DNA from: Phycisphaerae bacterium RAS2
Lineage (GTDB): Bacteria; Planctomycetota; Phycisphaerae; UBA1845; UTPLA1
Assembly (NCBI GenBank): GCA_007753915.1
Contig: CP036352.1
Coordinates: 868,001 to 932,000, forward strand
Direction: 5' to 3'
Length of the DNA stretch: 64,000 nucleotides
The notes below the pieces were generated by a model. That model was not told the DNA's origin. It saw only the letters and a program-made list of their open reading frames with translations, and did no database searches. Positions 33,804 to 42,373 of this stretch are shown here, piece after piece. Both the position numbers and the translations under genes were made by a program. Positions within the stretch are counted from its first letter, which is position 1; the number at the start of each line of letters is the position of its first letter.

Positions 33804-35471
33804 CTATTCACGTCGGGCAAATGTCACAATCACGTCGGTGACGGGTTGCTCACCGTTGAGCGGCACCGCCGCGATGGCATCAACCACGTCCATCCCCTCG
33901 ACCACCCGGGCGAAGACCGTGAAGCCGCCGTTCTGATTGTCGAGATTCGAGGAATTGTCGGCGAGGTTCACAAAGAACTGGCTCGTGGCGGAGTTTGGAT
34001 CGCCGCCGAGCTTGGCCATGGCGACGGTGGCGCGCACGTTGCTGCGGTCGGGGCTGAACTCGTTTTGAATCGGCGGACGAATTCCGGTCGGCTGGACGTT
34101 GCCGGGCAGGAATCCACCGCCCTGCACGACGAAGCCCGGCACGACGCGATGGAAGATCGTTCCGTTGTAGAAGCCGGCGGTGACGTATTGGAGGAAATTG
34201 TCCGTTGTGATGGGTGCGTCATCGACCAGCTCAAACACGACGTCGCCCAGCGTCGTTGAGAGGCGCACGCGATTGGCTGTTACGACACGGAATCCGTTGG
34301 TGAGTACATCGGACGCTGCGTCGGGGTTGGTCACCCTGACGTCGTAATCACCGAGCGGCACGCCGCGCAGATCCACGTCAAACGTCAGAGACGTCGGCCT
34401 CTCGACGTTGACGTTCACCCCGTCGAGCGTCGTGCCGCCCTGTGTCAGGCGAACGCTGGCGCCCGTGGCGAAGTTCTCGCCCGTCACCGCGACGCCCGTC
34501 AGGTTCCCGCCTACGACGCCGAAGTTCGGATCGAGCGATCGCACGAAGACATCCGTGCCGACGACATCGACCAGCCGTGTGGTGGACGTCGACGCTCCCA
34601 GCTCATCCGTCACGGTCAACCGCACGTTGTAGTCGTCCGGTTCGGCATAGGTATGGCTGATGGTCGCGCCCTCGCCGGTCTGACCGTCGGCAAAGTCCCA
34701 CTCAAACCGCACAAGGTTGCCGTCGCTGTCGGTGCTGCCGGTCGCGTCGAAATTAAACCGCAGCGCGTTGTTCGGGTCTTGCGTAAAAGTGAACACCGCC
34801 GTCGGCAAAGCGTTGATCAGCACGGTGCGCGTGACGTTCGCCGTCGCGCCCCGATCGTCGCGAACGGTCAGCCGCACGACGAATCGTCCGCTGCGCGGAA
34901 ACTCGTGGACGATGTTGCTGCCCGTGTCGGCCGAGCCGTCGCCGAAATCCCACGCGAACGACTCAATCACGCCGTCCGGGTCGCGGCTGTTGGATGCGTT
35001 GAATCGGCGCGAAAGCGGCAGGAGATTGTCCTGGCTGTCGCGCACGTCGGTGAAGACAAACGCCGCCGTCGGCGCGACGTTCGGCCCGCGGACCTCCACC
35101 GGGATCGACCCCGTCCCCAGCAGAGCCGATTGCGTGCCGCTGATCGGGTCGGCCGCGCTGAATAAATGCACGCGCACGTTGAAGACGCCGTTGTTGGTGT
35201 ATTGATGGCTCACGGTGCGGCCGGTGGCGACGGTCATGTTGTTGAGCGTGCCGCCGTCGCCGAAGTCCCAGTTGATGCGATGCGTCTCGGGGTAGGCGCG
35301 CAGATCGACGGTGAGCGTGCGCGTGAAGGTGTCGCCATCGGGCACGCTGGGGATGATCGCCGGCGGGCCGCGAAAGTTCAGCAGGCCGCCGCCGTTGCAG
35401 CCGTCGGCCGTCATGCCGAGCGACAGCGCAAGACCGCCCAGAAGACAGAGTACCGTCGCACGTTTGGACAT
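33804..35471 (-). CDS. PKD-TIG-cyclophilin fusion lipoprotein
   Basis: A 555-aa exported protein from the ATG at 35471 (ribosome-binding site GGGGAG), with a lipoprotein-like signal (VLCLLGGLALSLGMTADG-C). Three PKD-like domains (INWDFGDGG; FAWDFGDGSADTGS; FEWDFADGQTGEG) span about residues 35-300, then an IPT/TIG domain (about 305-395, VAVTGENFATGASVRL), then a complete cyclophilin-type peptidyl-prolyl isomerase (about 398-555) with FHRVVPGFVVQGGGFLPGN and SATSQFFVNLADN. The isomerase speeds proline cis-trans flipping during folding outside the cytoplasm; the PKD and TIG parts probably act as an adhesive stalk. This domain order is unusual. Confidence 0.92.
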   Translation of the reverse strand: MSKRATVLCLLGGLALSLGMTADGCNGGGLLNFRGPPAIIPSVPDGDTFTRTLTVDLRAYPETHRINWDFGDGGTLNNMTVATGRTVSHQYTNNGVFNVRVHLFSAADPISGTQSALLGTGSIPVEVRGPNVAPTAAFVFTDVRDSQDNLLPLSRRFNASNSRDPDGVIESFAWDFGDGSADTGSNIVHEFPRSGRFVVRLTVRDDRGATANVTRTVLINALPTAVFTFTQDPNNALRFNFDATGSTDSDGNLVRFEWDFADGQTGEGATISHTYAEPDDYNVRLTVTDELGASTSTTRLVDVVGTDVFVRSLDPNFGVVGGNLTGVAVTGENFATGASVRLTQGGTTLDGVNVNVERPTSLTFDVDLRGVPLGDYDVRVTNPDAASDVLTNGFRVVTANRVRLSTTLGDVVFELVDDAPITTDNFLQYVTAGFYNGTIFHRVVPGFVVQGGGFLPGNVQPTGIRPPIQNEFSPDRSNVRATVAMAKLGGDPNSATSQFFVNLADNSSNLDNQNGGFTVFARVVEGMDVVDAIAAVPLNGEQPVTDVIVTFARRE

Positions 35472-35597
35472 GATGCTCCCCATTCGGTCGGCCCGCTGCG
35501 GCGGGTCGCCCTGGTCAGCCCCTGTGCGAGAAAGGCGGATGCTCATTGTATTCCGTCGCCAGGGGTGCGGTCCGCGATTCGGCGGCGAAATGAGCCG

Positions 35598-35629
35598 GGA
35601 CCGTCCGCCGAAAGAATTTCGGACGGTCC
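35598..35629 (+). repeat. Inverted repeat (10-bp stem)
   Basis: GGACCGTCCG at 35598-35607 pairs with CGGACGGTCC at 35620-35629. There is no T-run on either side, so it is not a typical terminator. It lies upstream of the PKD-cyclophilin gene. Confidence 0.8.
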
Positions 35630-35841
35630 GGCAACGCGCTTGAGGTGCAAGTGCGGCCGGTCAAAGGGGATCACGACGGGAGCGTGCGTTTGCAGGTGGA
35701 CTTTAGGGGGATTCCATGGTGTGTTATCGGGCGGGGGGCTACTCTCTTTGCCTGCGATCCGAACGTTTCGAACCGTCGCGCGATTTAGCTTCCGAGCCGG
35801 GCCAAGCCTGCTCGCCGTGGGGGGACCAGCGTTCGTCCGAG

Positions 35842-35861
35842 CCGGGTCAGTAATGACCCGG
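35842..35861 (+). repeat. Perfect 8-bp hairpin with GTAA tetraloop
   Basis: CCGGGTCA-GTAA-TGACCCGG. On the plus strand the loop is a GNRA-type tetraloop, which stabilises RNA hairpins. No ORF covers it convincingly. Confidence 0.8.
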
Positions 35862-36133
35862 AATGCGTAATCTGGCAGCTTGCGCAAACGCAATAATCCG
35901 GCAATCTGGCGCGAATGAACTCACTCGATGGGTTAAAGCATACTCATTCCGCCGCATGACTGCGGCGGCTCGGACAAGGCTGGTGGCGTTTCGTAGGATT
36001 GGTCGTTCGAGCAGGGCGTGGAACCTGCTTCGAACCATCGAGTCTATCTCACACATTTCGAGTGCATGTTCTCTGGAAAGCCGAATCCGCTCCGAAGGTA
36101 CCGCGCCGACATGCGTGATCGCAGAGATGCTAC

Positions 36134-36580
36134 TCACTTTGCATCGCTTCGTTCAGTAATGGTGTTTCCCAACTGAATGTCGTCCTTGGCCCTACTCAAG
36201 AAATGCAGGAACGAGAGACTATCTCGAAGCTTCCCCTCGCCGCCGGCGAAGTCAACCACAATGACGCTGCCATCCTTTAGCGTGACCGTGACGGATCGCG
36301 AAGCTTTCTCCTCCTCTCCCATGGACAGGTCCTGAATATCGCAATACTTGAAGTGCTGCGGCTCCAACCCCGGCCGATGGAGAAATATCCGTTCGGTTGT
36401 TACTGCAACCTCGTCCGTGATAGGACCCGGCGGGTTGAGATACATCCCGATCAGCCGCTCTCCCTGCTCCAGGAGCGTGGTCAGTCCGAGTCGATCCGCG
36501 TCTTCCGGCCGAGCCGGGCGGTACCGCTCCATTCGCCTCAAGATGCGATGAACGCGGGATTCGATCATGTTCGTTGGCAT
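36134..36580 (-). CDS. Hypothetical protein, possible PH-like domain
   Basis: 148 aa from the ATG at 36580; another ATG is at 36568. There is no signal peptide. The pattern LEQGERLIGMYLNPPGPITD, VAVTTERIFLHR, FKYCDIQDLS, VTVTLKDGSVIVVDFAGGEG resembles bacterial PH-like (YdjO/GRAM-type) beta domains, followed by a C-terminal helix (SLSFLHFLSRAKDDI). No function can be given. Upstream lies a small GGTGGGC hairpin repeat. Confidence 0.6.
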   Translation of the reverse strand: MPTNMIESRVHRILRRMERYRPARPEDADRLGLTTLLEQGERLIGMYLNPPGPITDEVAVTTERIFLHRPGLEPQHFKYCDIQDLSMGEEEKASRSVTVTLKDGSVIVVDFAGGEGKLRDSLSFLHFLSRAKDDIQLGNTITERSDAK

Positions 36581-36599
36581 CAAACGTTCCACGCTTATT

Positions 36600-36616
36600 G
36601 GTGGGCGATGCCCACC
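36600..36616 (+). repeat. Short palindromic repeat, GGTGGGC-GAT-GCCCACC
   Basis: A perfect 7-bp stem with a 3-nt loop in the context TTGGTGGGCGATGCCCACCC. A near-identical motif is scattered through many planctomycete and other genomes as an intergenic repeat; I recall this from general knowledge and it was not searched. Confidence 0.65.
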
Positions 36617-36652
36617 CTACGAAGCTGGGTTGGCCCCTTCGATCCACCTATT

Positions 36653-38038
36653 TTAGCGATCCGTCAACACCGCGACAAACAGCGGCACGTCCTGGCCATC
36701 CAGCGCGTCGTCATCGTTGAGGTCGGCGGCGGTGGATTGCTTGGCGGTTGCCGTCTCGGGGGCGATGAGCACGGACACAAAGAAGGGGATGTCCAGTTCG
36801 TTGATCGCGCCGTCGCCGTTGAGGTCGCCCGGCTGCGGGAGGATTGGCACGAAGACTTCGACGAGATTCGTGGGGGCCTCGTTGCCGAAGAGCGGCGCGC
36901 CGCCGCCGACCAGCAAGATCGACCCATCTTCAAGCTGCACCGCTGGGAAGTCGTCATGCACACGGTTCATCGCCGCCGTGAAGGGCCACGTGTTCTTCGC
37001 GGAGTCGAAGATTGCGCAGTAGTCCAGCTCCGTGTCGGTGCCGCTAATCTCCTGCTCGCCGCCGAAGAGGGCGACGTAGCGACCCATCGCAATCACCGCA
37101 TGGTCGGAGAGGCCGTTCGGGCGGTTGGGCAGCGGGTCAATCGAGACAAGTGTGTCGGTCGCGGGGTTGTAGCGGTAGGCGAGGTTGACGGTGTTGCCGG
37201 TGGCGATGCTCTGTCCGCCTACGATCAGCACCGTCCCGTCGGGTAGCGCGGCCGCACCGAGATCATCAACGCCGACGTTGAGTGTTGACGATGCGAGACT
37301 CGTCGTGCCCGCGTCAGGGTCAAGCGTCTCCATCGTCGCCGGTCCGCTGCCGCCGCCGCCGATGAGCAGCACGCTGTCCAGCCCCGGCCCGCGAAAGTCC
37401 GCCAGCCGCACCGCCGCATGGCTGATGCGCGAGTGAGCAAGGGAGAATTGGGGCGACCAACTGTCGGTCGCGGGGTCGAACACCTGCCACGTGCTGCTGC
37501 CGCCACCGCAGACGACGACGCGGCCGTCCGCGAGCAGCGTATCGGTGTGCATGGCGCGGGGGATGGCCATGGCGGGACCGGCTGAAACAGCGCCCGTCAT
37601 TGGATTGAAGATTTCAACCGATGCGACCGCCGCGCCGGGGTTCGTGCCGTTGGCGCCGGTGTGCCCGCCGGTGATGAGCACGCGCCCGTCGAGAAGGGTC
37701 GTTTGCGTATGGCTGCTGCGCGCGGTGGCGAGGAGCGGATTCGTTGCCGGTCCGCCGCCGGTCGGCGTGAACGAGTCGGAGAACGTCTGCGCGATGGGGT
37801 CGTAGGTGGCGATACGATTGAGCGAGATGAGCGAGGGCGGAAAGAGTTGCAGCGTCATGCCGCCGGTGACAAGCACGCGACCGCTTTGCAGGCGCGTGGC
37901 TTTGTGGAAGAATCGCGGGACGGTGTCGTTACCGACGTTGTTAAACGAGCCGGAGATGGATGCAGCCGGCGCGACGCCGCAGCCCGCGTGCAGCGCGGTC
38001 ATCGCGGCGACAAGCAGCAAGTAAACCGGCGAGCGCAC
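36653..38038 (-). CDS. Kelch-repeat lipoprotein with dockerin-like tail
   Basis: A 461-aa exported protein starting at GTG 38038 with a lipoprotein-type signal (LLLVAAMTALHAG-C). About six kelch repeats make a beta-propeller (TRLQSGRVLVTGG, TLLDGRVLITGGHTG, TLLADGRVVVCGGG, GTVLIVGGQS, YVALFGGEQE, LEDGSILLVGGG). The last ~60 residues hold two dockerin-like calcium loops (GDLNGDGAINELDIPFFVSV and ADLNDDDALDGQDVPLFVAV). In planctomycetes such tails are common on exported proteins; no cohesin is seen here. It probably binds a partner on the cell surface. Confidence 0.88.
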   Translation of the reverse strand: MRSPVYLLLVAAMTALHAGCGVAPAASISGSFNNVGNDTVPRFFHKATRLQSGRVLVTGGMTLQLFPPSLISLNRIATYDPIAQTFSDSFTPTGGGPATNPLLATARSSHTQTTLLDGRVLITGGHTGANGTNPGAAVASVEIFNPMTGAVSAGPAMAIPRAMHTDTLLADGRVVVCGGGSSTWQVFDPATDSWSPQFSLAHSRISHAAVRLADFRGPGLDSVLLIGGGGSGPATMETLDPDAGTTSLASSTLNVGVDDLGAAALPDGTVLIVGGQSIATGNTVNLAYRYNPATDTLVSIDPLPNRPNGLSDHAVIAMGRYVALFGGEQEISGTDTELDYCAIFDSAKNTWPFTAAMNRVHDDFPAVQLEDGSILLVGGGAPLFGNEAPTNLVEVFVPILPQPGDLNGDGAINELDIPFFVSVLIAPETATAKQSTAADLNDDDALDGQDVPLFVAVLTDR

Positions 38039-38105
38039 GGAAACCCCTCTCGATGCTTATTGTAGCATGTCGCGAAGGGTCGCAGCGGCGAAACGTCCGC
38101 CGGTT

Positions 38106-39395
38106 TCAGGGGTCGATATCGAGCACGATGGCCGAGACATCGTCCGCGTGGCGGAGACTGCCCGGCGTGCGGTCGACCGCGTCGAAGAGCCGCGGGATGA
38201 GTTGATCCGCCGGGAGCTGGAGCAATTCGGGCGCGGCCTCAGTCCAGCAGGGCGTCCGTGGCGCGGGGTGTCGTTCGGTGATGATCGCCGGCTCGATGCC
38301 GTCGCTGTAGACGACGAGGCGGTCGCCGCGGTTAAGCTGGACGCTTTGCGCGACAAATGTCTGGCCATAGCCGAGGCCGACAAGCGAGCCTTCGCCCGGC
38401 AGTTCGGAGATGTCGCCTCCGGGTCGGATTCGCAGCGCGGGTGGGTGGCCGGCGACGGCGTAGTCCAGTTGCAGCGTTTCCATGTTGAAGAGCGCGTAGA
38501 TGGCCGTGATGAAGTGCGGCTCGGGCAGCTTCTGATCGCAGAAGCGGTCGTTGAGCATGCCGAGCACCTCGCCGGGTGGAATGATCTCGTAGCCGGAGAC
38601 GAGGATGCGCTTGGGCCGGATCGACTGACGGACGTACATCGTGAGCAGCCCGGCCGCGACGCCGTGCCCCATGGCATCGGCGAGGTAGAACGCCACATGC
38701 TCTTCATCGAGCCGCACGATGTCGAACACATCGCCGCTGACCCAGTTGGCGGGGCGAAAGAGCGTGTGGAAGACGGCCGGGCCGAATCGTTGCCCGCTGC
38801 GCGGAAGGAATTCCTGCTGCAAGCGCGAGGCGAGTCGCAATTCACAATCCATCGCCGCGAAGTAGTCTCGCACGCTTTCCCCGACGTGCTGGATGCGCTG
38901 GCGTTCGGACTGCATCTGCGCGAGCGCATCGGCGGACGCCGCCAGGCCCCGCAGCGCCCCGCGTACGAGCTCCATAGAGTCATCCGGTGAGAGCGCGACG
39001 CAGCAGGGTGTGGGAAGATTGAATCGCGCCGGGCGTCGCGTCAGGATAAGCACCGACTGGCCGTGCTGACTCGCTGTCGCGAGCACTTCATTCAACTCGG
39101 TCTCATTCACCGCCCCGGCCAGCGCAGGATCTACGATGATCGCGACGGGCGGAGGATTGCGTAATTCGTCCGCCGGACGGCCTGCGCCGGACGGGCTGGC
39201 GTTCGCCGGTTGTTCCATGCGCGGCGATGCCACCGTCAATTCGAACGTTTCGTCGTCCGCGAGTACCGCGAGTGATGGCACTTCAGCACGGATCGGGTTG
39301 ATCAACTCCACGGCGACGCGCGGCCGGCCTGTGGGGTCGAACCTTGGGCCGGGTTTGGCCGGCGCATCGAGAGTGGGTGTCTTGGCGGTGATCAT
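38106..39395 (-). CDS. SpoIIE/RsbU-type PP2C phosphatase
   Basis: A 429-aa protein from the ATG at 39395. The N-terminal ~150 residues look like a response-regulator receiver relic (PPVAIIVDPALAG, SVLILTRRPARFNLP), then a coiled linker (about 160-200). The C-terminal SpoIIE domain has the metal sites NWVSGDVFDIV, FYLADAMGHGVAAGLLTMYV and HADDVSAIVLDI, with VVYSDGIEPA. Such phosphatases dephosphorylate anti-anti-sigma factors (SpoIIAA/RsbV) in partner-switching networks. No anti-sigma or STAS gene lies nearby, so the target is elsewhere. The Asp of a true receiver is not clear. Confidence 0.9.
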   Translation of the reverse strand: MITAKTPTLDAPAKPGPRFDPTGRPRVAVELINPIRAEVPSLAVLADDETFELTVASPRMEQPANASPSGAGRPADELRNPPPVAIIVDPALAGAVNETELNEVLATASQHGQSVLILTRRPARFNLPTPCCVALSPDDSMELVRGALRGLAASADALAQMQSERQRIQHVGESVRDYFAAMDCELRLASRLQQEFLPRSGQRFGPAVFHTLFRPANWVSGDVFDIVRLDEEHVAFYLADAMGHGVAAGLLTMYVRQSIRPKRILVSGYEIIPPGEVLGMLNDRFCDQKLPEPHFITAIYALFNMETLQLDYAVAGHPPALRIRPGGDISELPGEGSLVGLGYGQTFVAQSVQLNRGDRLVVYSDGIEPAIITERHPAPRTPCWTEAAPELLQLPADQLIPRLFDAVDRTPGSLRHADDVSAIVLDIDP

Positions 39396-39514
39396 GGTGC
39401 GAGGCGGCCGAGCCGCGAGATTACTTCGGCCGCGTGAGGCCGCACCATTCGCTGTGAGAAGTCGTGAATCGGCGAGGAACCGGGAGCGTCGCAACGCCCG
39501 ATAGAAACGCGGGC

Positions 39515-40018
39515 CTAATCGAGCAGATCGGGTGGGATTTCAACATGGTCGCCGGGCTTGATGCCAAGCTCGGCGAACTGCCCGGCGCGGACCTCGAGTG
39601 CGAAACGGGCCGGCTCAATCGAGTGATACCCGATCTCGTTGAGCGGCTCCATCGTGTACGTCTTCACAATCGTGCCGTCGGAGCGGATGTAAGCGATGTC
39701 GAGCGGGATGATCGTGTTTCGCATCCAGAACGAGCGATACTCGTCGCGGTCGAAGGCGAAGATCATCGCGCGGTCGGCCGTGAGCTCGGCGTCGGTGACG
39801 TTCATGAGTCCCAGCATTTGCGTATCCTGTGTCTCGGCGACCCAGGCGTTGTAGGATTTCTTGCCGGTGACGGTGATGGTCACGGTTCGCAGCGCGGCGA
39901 GGTCGTTCTTCTGGGTCGAGCCGCGCGGGATGTAGTCGCAGGCGGGCAGTGCGATGACGGCGGCGAGCGCAACCGGCAGGCAGATGAGCGCAAAGCGAAC
40001 GGTTCCCGGTCGCGTCAT
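39515..40018 (-). CDS. DUF192-family lipoprotein
   Basis: A 167-aa exported protein with a lipobox (LAAVIALPA-C, Cys27) and a DUF192 domain: AETQDTQMLGLMNV, AMIFAFDRDEYRSFWMRNTI, IPLDIAYIRSDGTIV and YHSIEPARFALEVRAGQFAE. DUF192 is a small beta-barrel of unknown activity. Its ATG overlaps the stop of the upstream LolA-like gene (ATGA), so the two are translationally coupled and probably work in the same compartment. Confidence 0.9.
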   Translation of the reverse strand: MTRPGTVRFALICLPVALAAVIALPACDYIPRGSTQKNDLAALRTVTITVTGKKSYNAWVAETQDTQMLGLMNVTDAELTADRAMIFAFDRDEYRSFWMRNTIIPLDIAYIRSDGTIVKTYTMEPLNEIGYHSIEPARFALEVRAGQFAELGIKPGDHVEIPPDLLD

Positions 40019-40905
40019 GGCAGCACTCCGGCGGCGTCGGCCGATTCGAGCGGCTCGACCGACACATCATAATCCTTCGGCTCGTCGATGCTGAAGCGCG
40101 AGGCGGCGGGGGCTTCGTTCGTGTCGATGGACTTGAAGTCAACTTCGATCCGGTTGGCGTCGCTGACGCGCTCGGTGACGATTCGGACCGGCAGGCCGGC
40201 GGCGCGATCGACGTAGATATCGACTCTAGTATATTTTCTGGCGAGCGGTGTGCCCGGCTTCGGGACGCAGTGCAAGTGGTCGCTGCCGCGCGGATCGCCC
40301 AGGGTGAACTTCTCCAGCCGGACGGTGAAGTTCTCAAGGATGTCCCGGCGCTTCTGCCCCAGAGGCAGGGGGAACGGCCCCTGGCCAAGCTTGAACGGGT
40401 CCTTGCGCTCGCCGGGTGCGGCGATTTCACGTTTGATGATCGTGCGGCTTTTGTCGTTGCGCTCGGTTAACCAGCGGCCGTCAAAGGCCCAGTACTCACC
40501 CGTCTCGCGCTCGATGCCATCGGCGGAGAGCTTCGTGAAGTGGATCAGGAACCGCGCGTTCGGGTCGGCCTTGGCGAAAAGCAGCGTGCCGTCTTTCTGC
40601 TGCACGCTCTCGGCGGGGAAGACGGTGACGTACCGGTAGATGACTTTGCAGGCGAGGCCCTTGATGGTTTCGCCGCGCGCGTCGAGTCGGTCGAGAATCT
40701 CGTCGGCGACCGGGTCGCCTGACGTGGCGGCATCGGCTGGTTGCGTTGACGGCGCGGAGGTTGTGGGTTGGGTTGCCGGTGGCGCGATGCCGTCGCCCGC
40801 GAAGCTGCATGCCGTCGCGATGACCAGGGCGAGCAATGCGGGGCAGCCGGTCTTCACGAAGCGATCTTGAAAATGGGGCATGGCCGGGGGCATCCTTGGC
40901 GGCAT
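40015..40905 (-). CDS. LolA-like exported protein
   Basis: A 296-aa protein; the start may be 40905 or the ATG at 40881 (PHFQDRFVKTGCPALLALVI). A signal peptide and a Pro/Thr/Ser-rich linker precede a beta-rich domain with the pattern of outer-membrane-sorting (LolA-like) proteins: ILDRLDARGETIKGLACKVI, EYWAFDGRWLTERNDKSRTI, YTRVDIYVDRAAGLPVRIVT, FSIDEPKDYDV. This fold carries lipids or lipoproteins. It is coupled to the DUF192 gene. Confidence 0.72.
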   Translation of the reverse strand: MPPRMPPAMPHFQDRFVKTGCPALLALVIATACSFAGDGIAPPATQPTTSAPSTQPADAATSGDPVADEILDRLDARGETIKGLACKVIYRYVTVFPAESVQQKDGTLLFAKADPNARFLIHFTKLSADGIERETGEYWAFDGRWLTERNDKSRTIIKREIAAPGERKDPFKLGQGPFPLPLGQKRRDILENFTVRLEKFTLGDPRGSDHLHCVPKPGTPLARKYTRVDIYVDRAAGLPVRIVTERVSDANRIEVDFKSIDTNEAPAASRFSIDEPKDYDVSVEPLESADAAGVLP

Positions 40906-40954
40906 TCTAGGGGGCGGCTTGCTGCAATTTCAAATGGAGGCATCGGAATAGCCG

Positions 40955-41066
40955 AGCCGCGACCGTGAGGGAGCGCCGCGCGAGGCTCAACGAGAAACGA
41001 CTGCTCGCATAGGCAGGACAGTTCAGATTCGAAACGTCTCTCGGCGCTCCCTGACGGTCGCGGCTC
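40955..41066 (+). repeat. 25-bp inverted repeat pair, GAGCCGCGACCGT-type
   Basis: The arm at 40955-40979 (GAGCCGCGACCGTGAGGGAG plus CGCCG) is complementary to 41042-41066 at 24 of 25 positions, with a 62-bp loop. It lies between the start of the LolA-like gene and the stop of the glycosyltransferase gene. A related single copy is at 21941. Confidence 0.9.
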
Positions 41067-41116
41067 GGAAGAAGCGTTGCAACATGGGGCTGTTCAGGAG
41101 TCTCTAATGCGTTCTA

Positions 41117-42373
41117 TCACGCCTTTCCGGGCGATTGATGCTCGTTCAGTACGCCATCGAGCAGGGCGGCCCACTTGCCGGCGGCGGCGGTGACGTGGAA
41201 ACGCTCTTCAAACAGCGCGCGGGCGCGGCGGCCCATTTCCGCCCGGCGCGAGGCGTCGGGCTTCAACGAAGCGATTGCGTCGGCCAGCGTCGCGCCGTCG
41301 CCCTGCGGAACGGCGATGCCGCAGTCGGCCGTGCGAAGCCAATCGGCGATTTCGCTTTGCGGATTGCCGACGAAGACAAGCGGTTTGCCGGCAGCGAGGA
41401 TCGCATACACTTTGTAGGGAAGGGCGTGATCGAAAAGGTCGGTGTGCTGCGTGACAAGACAAACATCTGATTCGTTCAGCAGGTGCGCAAAGCGGTCATC
41501 GGGCTGAAACGGCAGCAATTCCGCGTTGGGTGGCAGGTCACCAGCCAGTTCGCCGCGCGCCGGCCCCGCGCCGATGAACTGGAATCGAATGCGCGAGTCG
41601 GCGGCGAGTCGCTTCACCGCGTCGAGGATCGTGCCGAATGGATGGGACAGGCCCATGTTGCCGGCATATTGGACGATCAATGGCCGGTGTGCTGGAGCAC
41701 TTTCGCCGGTTGGCGGCTGTGCGTGCGACGGCGTCATAGGGCCGCAGGCGATGCGTGCCGCGTCGTATCCGTCGTGGATGGTGAGCAATTTCGGCGAGTC
41801 CAGGCGGCGCGTCCTTCGCAGCCGATCCTCCATGCCGCGCGCGATGCATACGACGGCGGCCGCTTCGCGCATCGTGCGCGTGTCGTCTCGTCGCCACGCC
41901 CGCGCGACAAGCGAATGTTCACCCAGGCGTCCGAGGGCGACAGCCGTGTCAGGATAAAGGTCGTACACTTTGTAGATGAAAGGACAGCCTCGCCGCTCGG
42001 CGATCTTCCGCGCGATGCGGCCTCCCAATGGCGGCGCGGTCGAGCCGATGACGAGATCGACGCGACGCAGGTCGCGCGCGGCGGCCAGCGCGCGAAGATA
42101 GAACGCGGCGAAACCCCGGGCGCGATCCAGCAGCGAGCGGCTGCCTAGTGATGGGCGTGCCACTCGAATGACATCCACACAGCCGATCCGTTCGCGCGGC
42201 GGATGAACAATCGTCGGATCGTGCCAGGCGCGATTCCCCGTGAGGACGGTGAACTGCCAGTCGGGTCGCAGCGCGGCGAGCTGCGCGAGGTGATCGGCGG
42301 CGACGACGGCTGTCGCGCACAGGTCGGGCGCGAAGAACTCCGTGACGTAGAGGATGTGTCGTGTGTCGGTCAC
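41117..42373 (-). CDS. Glycosyltransferase family 4 (WbuB/Fuc4NAc-like)
   Basis: A 418-aa GT-B enzyme. The N-terminal domain has ILYVTEFFAPDLCATAVVAA, VDLVIGSTAPPLGGRIARKI and FIYKVYDLYPDTAVALG; the C-terminal donor domain has IVQYAGNMGLSHPFGTILDA, IRFQFIGAGPARGEL, FAHLLNESDVCLV and PYKVYAILAAGKPLVFVG. The pattern matches WbuB-type enzymes of surface polysaccharide synthesis. Its ATG overlaps the stop of the WecA-like gene (ATGA), so this enzyme probably adds a sugar to the lipid-linked primer that WecA starts. Confidence 0.92.
   Translation of the reverse strand: MTDTRHILYVTEFFAPDLCATAVVAADHLAQLAALRPDWQFTVLTGNRAWHDPTIVHPPRERIGCVDVIRVARPSLGSRSLLDRARGFAAFYLRALAAARDLRRVDLVIGSTAPPLGGRIARKIAERRGCPFIYKVYDLYPDTAVALGRLGEHSLVARAWRRDDTRTMREAAAVVCIARGMEDRLRRTRRLDSPKLLTIHDGYDAARIACGPMTPSHAQPPTGESAPAHRPLIVQYAGNMGLSHPFGTILDAVKRLAADSRIRFQFIGAGPARGELAGDLPPNAELLPFQPDDRFAHLLNESDVCLVTQHTDLFDHALPYKVYAILAAGKPLVFVGNPQSEIADWLRTADCGIAVPQGDGATLADAIASLKPDASRRAEMGRRARALFEERFHVTAAAGKWAALLDGVLNEHQSPGKA

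Larger units (their letters stand above)
35472..36133 (+). other. 662-bp intergenic region with two hairpins
   Basis: No convincing gene on either strand. Two structured elements are present at 35598-35629 and 35842-35861 and are listed separately. I checked for tRNA, SRP RNA and common riboswitch signatures and saw none. Confidence 0.6.
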
